This document shows, piece after piece, positions 1 to 4,549 of a DNA stretch of 7,098 nucleotides (its first letter is position 1; each line of letters opens with the position of its first letter). The DNA comes from JADFOB01 sp964651325 (GTDB lineage Bacteria; Planctomycetota; Phycisphaerae; UBA1845). Made by a program: the position numbers and the translations under genes. The stretch lies in assembly GCA_964651325.1 (NCBI GenBank), contig CAZYXP010000189.1, positions 1-7,098 on the forward strand, given 5' to 3'. The notes beneath the pieces were generated by a model, which saw only the letters and a list, made by a program, of their open reading frames with translations, was not told the origin of the DNA and did not search any database.

Positions 1-1020
1 GAGTGCATGATCCAGCTCGCCGAAGAGGCCGGCTCCGACGAGGCGCGCCGTCAGCGCGAGGAACTCGCCGCCCAGATCATCGATCTGGCCAAGGATTGCG
101 ATCAGTTGCATCAGTCGCCGACCGGTCGCAAAGGCGCCGCGCGGCAAGGCGAAGAAGAGGACGATTCCGGCCGCGACGCTTCCGATTGGATCGTCAAGGA
201 CAAACCCACCATCGGGTTTGACGACATCGCCGGGCTTGAAGACGTTAAAGAGGAAATCCGCCTCAAGATGATCTATCCCTTCGCCCACACCGAATTGGCC
301 AAGCGCTACGGCATCAGCACGGGCGGCGGCGTGTTGCTCTACGGCCCGCCGGGCACGGGCAAGACGATGATCGCCAAGGCCATCGCCCACGAGATCGACG
401 CGACGTTCTTCGTCGTCAGCCCGGCTCAGATGCTCTCCAAATGGGTCGGTGAGGCCGAGCAGAACATCCAGAAGCTGTTTGATGCGGCCCGAGCCGAAAA
501 GGTCTCGGTTATTTTTCTCGACGAATGCGAGGCGCTCGTCCCGAAACGAAGAAGCGGCGGCAGCACGGTCATGCAGCGGGTTGTGCCGCAGATCTTACAG
601 GCGCTGGAAGGCTTCGATCGGAAATCCGAAGGGGCGCTGTTGTTTGTGGGGGCGACAAACAAGCCGTGGATGCTCGACGAGGCCATGCTCCGTCCGGGCC
701 GACTTGATTCGCTGGTTTATGTCGGGCTCCCGGATGCGCCGGCCCGTTACCGCTTGCTGGAGATCCATTTTGGGGACCGACCGCTGTCTGACGACATGGA
801 CTTCGGCGCTCTGTGTGACCAGCTCAAGGGGTTTAGCGGCGCGGACATCAAGAACATAATCGCGCAGGCGGCCCAACGGCCATTCATGGAAGCCATCGCC
901 GGTGGAGAAGCCCGCCCCATCGCTATGAAGGATTTATCGGGCGTAATCGCTGAGACCGCGCCGTCCGTACATCCGGCCGATCTTGTCCGATTCGAGAAAT
1001 TCGCGCGGGAGGGCAAGTAA
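1..1020 (+). CDS. Vps4/CdvC/Cdc48-type AAA+ ATPase, 5'-truncated by the window edge
   Basis: Classical AAA+ ATPase, expected to form a hexamer that threads or remodels protein substrates with ATP. Numbering from the Met at base 7: Walker A GPPGTGKT (113-120), aromatic pore loop SKWVGE (144-149), Walker B VIFLDE (168-173), sensor-1 region GATNKP with N218, arginine fingers R229 and R232 in LRPGR, and a GFSGADI lid helix (275-281). The entry motif KPTIGFDDIAGLEDVKE (66-82) resembles the Vps4/katanin/CdvC clade. The C-terminus (about 317-334, APSVHPADLVRFEKF) resembles the terminal helix of Vps4-like proteins. Residues 3-34 are helical and resemble the last helix of an MIT domain, followed by an acidic linker (about 36-60). 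The frame is open from base 1, so the true start is probably upstream and the first MIT helices are missing. There is no HExxH, so it is not FtsH. The SPFH-propeller gene follows 266 bp downstream on the same strand. AAA+ assignment is firm, the Vps4-like subclass likely, and the substrate unknown. Confidence 0.9.
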   Translation, partial: ECMIQLAEEAGSDEARRQREELAAQIIDLAKDCDQLHQSPTGRKGAARQGEEEDDSGRDASDWIVKDKPTIGFDDIAGLEDVKEEIRLKMIYPFAHTELAKRYGISTGGGVLLYGPPGTGKTMIAKAIAHEIDATFFVVSPAQMLSKWVGEAEQNIQKLFDAARAEKVSVIFLDECEALVPKRRSGGSTVMQRVVPQILQALEGFDRKSEGALLFVGATNKPWMLDEAMLRPGRLDSLVYVGLPDAPARYRLLEIHFGDRPLSDDMDFGALCDQLKGFSGADIKNIIAQAAQRPFMEAIAGGEARPIAMKDLSGVIAETAPSVHPADLVRFEKFAREGK

Positions 1021-1112
1021 TGGGGTGCGATGGCGAGCGGCGAGGCCGCAAGTTCAGGCCATCCGCTCCCGGCCAGCGGCGAATATCCGCTCGCTAGCAC
1101 GGAATTACTCAT

Positions 1113-1170
1113 TGGGTCCACCCACCCGAGCAGCGGGCAGTCGTACGCGAGCCGCGGGCCTTAGCCCGCG
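1113..1170. repeat. Cluster of short palindromes, REP-like, between the AAA and SPFH genes
   Basis: Three small inverted repeats lie in tandem: TGGGT-CC-ACCCA (1113-1124), CCCG-AGCAG... ending CGGG (1125-1137), and the perfect 7-bp stem CGCGGGC-CTTA-GCCCGCG (1153-1170). No T-tract follows the last stem, so it is not a canonical intrinsic terminator. The arrangement resembles dispersed extragenic palindromes of GC-rich bacteria, but copies elsewhere cannot be seen from this window. It could stabilise the ATPase mRNA 3' end or slow transcription before the next gene. Confidence 0.5.
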
Positions 1171-1210
1171 AGGCCTACCGGTGGAGACAGGCTCAAGAGG
1201 GAAAAGAAGC

Positions 1211-1282
1211 GTGTGGTACATTGCCGGCAAAACAGGTGCCGCCGGTAAGAAGTGGCAATCGCCGGCCAAAGGATTCTTGTAG
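1211..1282 (+). CDS. Possible 23-codon leader ORF before the SPFH gene
   Basis: A GTG start at 1211 lies 8 nt after a purine-rich AGAGGGA (1196-1202), a well-placed Shine-Dalgarno. The frame encodes 23 residues rich in Gly, Ala and Lys (beginning VWYIAGKTG) and stops with TAG at 1280-1282, four bases before the SPFH ATG at 1287. That geometry would allow translational coupling. No family is recognised, and a frame this short can occur by chance. The Shine-Dalgarno is better than the one visible for the SPFH ATG itself, which is the main reason to list it. Confidence 0.2.
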   Translation: MWYIAGKTGAAGKKWQSPAKGFL

Positions 1283-1286
1283 CTCC

Positions 1287-3074
1287 ATGGCAACGGAAAA
1301 AGCGGAACTGAATCAATTCCTCAAACGCCCCACCAGCGTGGCCGCGCGCCTCGCGGGCGGTGAATTGTTTGGGTTGCGATCGCGTTCGTTTGACTTGCCG
1401 GCCGCCTGGGCCGCGTTGATCACCCGATCCGGCGGCGCAAGCGAGGTCTCGGCTGCGGGCTCGATCGTCGACGGCGAATCTGTCGAAGAAGTCCTGGTTG
1501 TTCGTATGACGCCCATTGAAGTGAATCTGCGTGAGCGGGACATCGCCACGCAAGACGGCTTTCTTGCCGACGCCGCCGTGACGCTACATCTGGGCCTATC
1601 GGCGGAGCGGTCCGAGCTGAGCGCGTTTGGCAAGCACGTGATGGGCAGCTATCGCCGGGCCACTTCCGATAATCTTTTGCGCCACGTTCAACCGGCGATT
1701 CGCCAGGCGCTGACCGAGCTGTTGGCAGGCCACGACGTGGCGACTCTGATGGATTCGGTTATGGGGCCCAAATTGGTGGCGGCGCTGACCGAGGCGATGA
1801 GCGGACCCTGCTTCGTAGCCGGGCTAAACCTGATCGATCCGCCCACGATCAACGTCGAAAGTAAAGCCCACGCCCGAGTGCTTCAGACACAGCAGCGGCT
1901 TGCGACCGAGCAGCGGGAACACGAAGCCGCGCGGCCGTTGGAAGCGGCGCTGAGCGAAGCCCGGCGGCAACACCTGGACGATTTGGCGGCCCTCCTGGAT
2001 CGCGCCAAGGCGTTGGCATCCTCGGCGCCGGGTACGGATCTTGGTGATTTGCTCAAGACGTTTTCTCAGGATCAGCGCGGTGCGTTGTACCAAGCTCTGT
2101 TTGCGACGGCCGTATCGCGGCGGGCGACCCGTTGGATCGTCGTGGCGGCCGGCGGGGAACTGCTATTTTTCGACCCGGCCTCGCCTGCCAAGCCGGCGCG
2201 CCGGATCGAGATCGAAGGTGGCGTCGGGAAGATTCGCTCTGTGCAAGTGGCTCGCGGTGATCGCGGAGCGAGTGCCGCGCATGCAGCGTCTGATGGCGAA
2301 CCCGTTTTATGGCTCGGCGCCGCGACGGGCGTTTACGAGCTACCCCTGATGGCGTCCACGCCGAGCCGCGTGTTTGTGGCTGAGCACCGCGCGGCGGTCC
2401 GGGGCGGCTTCAATGCGGTTTGCATCACGGGCGATGGCCTGTACGCCTCTCATTCGGAGTTGGGATTGCTGGGATGGCGTATGGGGAGGCCTAGAGAAGC
2501 CGCGCGTCTGTTTGAGGGACTCACTAAGGAAGCGAATACCGTCCGCGGCGTGTGTGCCCACGATGGCCAGCTTTTCTGCGCGATCGACGACAGAATAATC
2601 GCTTGGTCGGATACGATCGACGCCGATGCACCAGCGTCCGAGTTCGTGCTGGATCGGGGCACCGTTTCGGCGTTGGCACCCACGAACTTGGGGCTGTTCG
2701 CGGGGGCGAGCGACGGTCGCGTGCTCCTGTGGCGTGACGGCCCTGCGGCATCGCCGGAAATCATTCACAGCGGCAGCAACCGGGCCGTGGAAGCCTTGTG
2801 GCTGCTTGCGACCCATTCGGTCCGCCGCCTGATTTTTGCGGACACCACGCCGCGCGTCCATGCCAAGGTGCTCGGGGATCACTACGCCTACCACTATGAG
2901 GCGGGCGGGCAAACGCTTCGCCGCGTCGAAGTGGCCGCCGATTGGATCGTGGCCACCAACGACCTGCGCGATAGGCTGCTATGCTGGCCCGCAGACGCCG
3001 GAGACAAGCCAGCCACCGTCATCCCTGTTTCCCAGCTTTGCCAGTCCAGCATCCAGGACGTCTGCTTGGTCTAG
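1287..3074 (+). CDS. SPFH (band 7)-like protein with C-terminal WD40-like beta-propeller
   Basis: 595 residues from the ATG at 1287. An in-frame TTG at 1221 would add 22 low-complexity, basic residues and is less likely; AAAGGA at 1268-1273 may be the ribosome site, though 13 nt away. Residues about 30-190 follow the SPFH pattern: a DLPAAWAALI opening strand, VRMTPIEVNL, TQDGFLADAAVTLHL, then an amphipathic stretch to QPAIRQALTELL and the GLNLIDPPTI strand near 180-189. Residues about 190-245 are charged, heptad-like helix. Residues about 280-570 show seven blade-like units ending near FFDP (296), VYEL (350), GWRM (397), AWSD (440), LWRD (482), a degenerate one near 525, and CWPA (567), spaced roughly 42-54 residues, as in a WD40-like propeller. 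No signal peptide or membrane segment is visible, unlike most SPFH proteins. SPFH proteins oligomerise into rings or cages; propellers usually bind protein partners. A role with the upstream ATPase is inferred. No specific family name is recognised. Confidence 0.8.
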   Translation: MATEKAELNQFLKRPTSVAARLAGGELFGLRSRSFDLPAAWAALITRSGGASEVSAAGSIVDGESVEEVLVVRMTPIEVNLRERDIATQDGFLADAAVTLHLGLSAERSELSAFGKHVMGSYRRATSDNLLRHVQPAIRQALTELLAGHDVATLMDSVMGPKLVAALTEAMSGPCFVAGLNLIDPPTINVESKAHARVLQTQQRLATEQREHEAARPLEAALSEARRQHLDDLAALLDRAKALASSAPGTDLGDLLKTFSQDQRGALYQALFATAVSRRATRWIVVAAGGELLFFDPASPAKPARRIEIEGGVGKIRSVQVARGDRGASAAHAASDGEPVLWLGAATGVYELPLMASTPSRVFVAEHRAAVRGGFNAVCITGDGLYASHSELGLLGWRMGRPREAARLFEGLTKEANTVRGVCAHDGQLFCAIDDRIIAWSDTIDADAPASEFVLDRGTVSALAPTNLGLFAGASDGRVLLWRDGPAASPEIIHSGSNRAVEALWLLATHSVRRLIFADTTPRVHAKVLGDHYAYHYEAGGQTLRRVEVAADWIVATNDLRDRLLCWPADAGDKPATVIPVSQLCQSSIQDVCLV

Positions 3075-3141
3075 CGAGGTGATCGCAGCGGAGACCCAGT
3101 CTTGTAGCCCTTTAGGCGCATTGCGTTCCCCCCCATTTACC

Positions 3142-3189
3142 TCAGCGGCTCAATGATTTCCGGCCGGCGAATTCATCGGCGTCCGCTGA
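3142..3189. repeat. Inverted repeat downstream of the SPFH gene
   Basis: TCAGCGG (3142-3148) and CCGCTGA (3183-3189) are perfect 7-bp complements. Inside lie a further ATGA/TCAT pair (3153-3156 and 3173-3176) and a self-complementary CCGGCCGG (3160-3167). The nested symmetry could form an imperfect stem at the 3' end of the SPFH transcript. No T-tract follows, so a Rho-independent terminator is not supported. It could also be chance in GC-rich DNA. Confidence 0.3.
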
Positions 3190-3242
3190 TTTGCTATCCG
3201 AATTGAGATGGACGGCCCTCAGCCTGGCGGTTCGGTCGATTC

Positions 3243-3271
3243 TTGCGGCCGCCCCGCGTCGCGTCTAAGCT
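3243..3271 (+). promoter_or_regulatory. Weak candidate sigma-70 promoter for pheST
   Basis: TTGCGG (3243-3248) and TAAGCT (3266-3271) are separated by 17 bp. The -35-like box matches the consensus at three of six positions and the -10-like box keeps the first, second and last positions. In GC-rich DNA such a match is weak evidence. It would give a leader of roughly 140 nt containing the stem-loop at 3291-3323. Confidence 0.15.
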
Positions 3272-3290
3272 ACCGCGCGAGCACTCCGTC

Positions 3291-3323
3291 GTGCCGCGGT
3301 TCCCCGGGAGCAAGGGGCGGCAT
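3291..3323 (+). promoter_or_regulatory. Stem-loop in the pheS leader
   Basis: GTGCCGC (3291-3297) pairs with GCGGCAT (3317-3323), giving six Watson-Crick pairs and one G-U in RNA. A further CCC (3303-3305) can pair with GGG (3314-3316) inside. It lies about 95 nt before the pheS start. There is no U-tract and no Phe-rich leader peptide, so classical attenuation is not supported. It may be a structured 5' UTR element or incidental. Confidence 0.3.
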
Positions 3324-3401
3324 GATTCCAGGCGACGCCGGATGCGATGCGGCGAAACGCTCGTTGATGCCCGGTTCTGAGCACAGTGCGACCATAATGG
3401 T

Positions 3402-3408
3402 GGAAGGA
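3402..3408 (+). promoter_or_regulatory. Shine-Dalgarno sequence fixing the TTG start of pheS
   Basis: GGAAGGA ends 8 nt before the TTG at 3417, good spacing for initiation. The only stop-free in-frame stretch upstream begins at 3381 and contains no other start codon, so this site decides the start. Confidence 0.7.
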
Positions 3409-3416
3409 AACAAGGT

Positions 3417-4481
3417 TTGGATCTCGATGCGCTCAACCAGCAAATAAGTGACATCGAAGCGGGTCTGCCCACGAAACTGGCTGATCTTCGCGACGTCGAT
3501 GCCGTGCGCACCCTGGAAACCGGCATTACGGGCAAGAAGGGCACTCTCGGGTCGCTCATCGCCACCATCAAGACGTGCCCCTCCCAACAGCGTGGCCAGA
3601 TTGGTCAGGCCATAAACGCCGCTAAGAAACGCGTGCAACAGGCATTCAACCAGCGAATCGCAGAGCTACAGGCCACGGCCGATGCAGGCTCCGCGGTTCT
3701 CGACTCTGACATCACCTTGCCAGGCCGGCGTGAGCCGATGGGCAGCGTTCATCCCGTCACGGCCGTCCAATGGGAAATCGAGACGATATTCGAGCGGATG
3801 GGCTTCACGGTCGAAACGGGCCCGGAAATGGAATCTGAGCACAACAACTTTGAAGCCCTCAATATCCCCGCTTCACACCCGGCTCGAGACATGCACGACA
3901 CCTTCTGGGTGAAAAACAACATGGTGCTCCGAACCCATACTTCGCCCGTCCAGCATCGGGCCATGCTAAAATTCGGTGCTCCGCTCCGCGTGATCGCTCC
4001 AGGCCGCTGCTTTCGCTACGAGACCTTGGACGCCTCGCACGAAAACACGTTTCACCAAGTCGAGGGGTTGATGATCGACCGCGACCTTTCGATTCCGAAC
4101 CTCATCGCCATGGCCAAGACGCTCCTGAGCGAAGTGATGCGGCGGGAAGTTAAGCTCCGCGTGCGCCCCGGGTTCTTTCCGTTTGTGGAGCCGGGCATTG
4201 AAATCGATATGAATTGCCAGATTTGCGATGGCAAGGGCTGTGCTACGTGTAAGCAATCAGGCTGGGTCGAGATTCTGCCCTGCGGCATGGTCCACCCCAA
4301 TGTCCTGACCGCCGGCGGCATCGATCCCGACGAATACACCGGATTCGCGTTCGGCCTCGGTCTGACACGATTGGCGATGATGAAATTCGGCATTCGCGAT
4401 ATTCGCGTGCTCAACATCGGCGATCTCAGAGCCCTGGTCTCCTCCGAACGCCTGGGCGGCCCCCTTCTTAACGAGTCATGA
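3417..4481 (+). CDS. pheS: Phenylalanine--tRNA ligase alpha subunit
   Basis: Catalytic alpha subunit of the (alpha-beta)2 enzyme that activates phenylalanine with ATP and charges tRNA-Phe in the cytoplasm. It has 354 residues, usual for bacterial PheS. Residues 1-95 form the helical N-terminal tRNA-binding coiled coil. The class II core follows: motif 1 about 112-130, the THTSPVQ substrate loop (173-179), motif 2 FRYETLDASHENTFHQVEG (199-217), and motif 3 GFAFGLGLTRLAMM (309-322). A CxxC...CxxC insert (C267, C270, C275, C278) precedes GWVEILPCGMVHPNVL, as in many bacterial PheS. The start is TTG at 3417: the in-frame stop at 3378-3380 leaves no ATG or GTG, and GGAAGGA at 3402-3408 sits 8 nt upstream. 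Position 317 is Thr where many PheS have Glu before the motif 3 Arg. pheT follows after 61 nt on the same strand, so the two are likely an operon. Confidence 0.97.
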   Translation: MDLDALNQQISDIEAGLPTKLADLRDVDAVRTLETGITGKKGTLGSLIATIKTCPSQQRGQIGQAINAAKKRVQQAFNQRIAELQATADAGSAVLDSDITLPGRREPMGSVHPVTAVQWEIETIFERMGFTVETGPEMESEHNNFEALNIPASHPARDMHDTFWVKNNMVLRTHTSPVQHRAMLKFGAPLRVIAPGRCFRYETLDASHENTFHQVEGLMIDRDLSIPNLIAMAKTLLSEVMRREVKLRVRPGFFPFVEPGIEIDMNCQICDGKGCATCKQSGWVEILPCGMVHPNVLTAGGIDPDEYTGFAFGLGLTRLAMMKFGIRDIRVLNIGDLRALVSSERLGGPLLNES

Positions 4482-4549
4482 ATCAGGCGACCCTTGCACC
4501 CGAGCGCTTCGATCGCGTGTACAACAGTCAAGCGAAACGACCATGCTAA
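4478..4549 (+). CDS. 23-codon mini-ORF bridging pheS and pheT
   Basis: Its ATG (4478-4480) overlaps the pheS stop in an ATGA, and its TAA (4547-4549) lies just inside pheT, overlapping the pheT start by 7 nt. The frame encodes 23 residues beginning MNQATLAPERF. pheT itself has no clear Shine-Dalgarno (AGCGAAACGACC precedes its ATG). Ribosomes finishing pheS could re-initiate here and hand over to pheT, keeping alpha and beta synthesis equal. It may equally be an accident of short spacing. The peptide matches no family I recognise. Confidence 0.25.
   Translation: MNQATLAPERFDRVYNSQAKRPC

Larger units (their letters stand above)
3075..3416. other. 342-bp spacer between the SPFH gene and pheS
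   Basis: No convincing gene, tRNA or known riboswitch was seen. The stretch holds the inverted repeat at 3142-3189, a weak promoter candidate near 3243-3271 and a stem-loop at 3291-3323. The genes that often precede pheS in bacteria (infC, rpmI, rplT) are absent here. The length suggests that pheST is transcribed from its own promoter within this spacer rather than as part of the AAA-SPFH block, but no strong sigma-70 consensus can be pointed to. Confidence 0.6.

Noticed and set aside
1..1020. FtsH assignment suggested by the AAA-SPFH pairing
   Set aside because: There is no HExxH zinc-protease domain and no membrane segment. The protein ends shortly after the AAA lid with a Vps4-like helix.
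1153..1170. Rho-independent terminator after the ATPase gene
   Set aside because: The stem is strong but no T-tract follows, so it is described as a palindrome only.
983..1282. A 99-codon + strand frame from 983 overlapping the ATPase 3' end and filling the spacer
   Set aside because: Its first part is an out-of-frame shadow of the ATPase gene and it is low-complexity and Arg-rich, with no domain. Only its last 23 codons, from GTG 1211, have a ribosome site, and these are listed separately at low confidence.
2340..2912. A 190-codon frame on the - strand
   Set aside because: It is antisense to the propeller part of the SPFH gene, Arg- and Pro-rich, with no recognisable motif or ribosome site.
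3153..3206. A 17-codon frame inside the inverted repeat as a possible Phe leader peptide
   Set aside because: It contains no Phe codons and has no Shine-Dalgarno.
3208..3447. A 79-codon + strand frame in the pheS leader overlapping the pheS start
   Set aside because: It has a poor ribosome site, low-complexity content and no known domain. It is not enriched in Phe codons, so it is not a pheS attenuator peptide.
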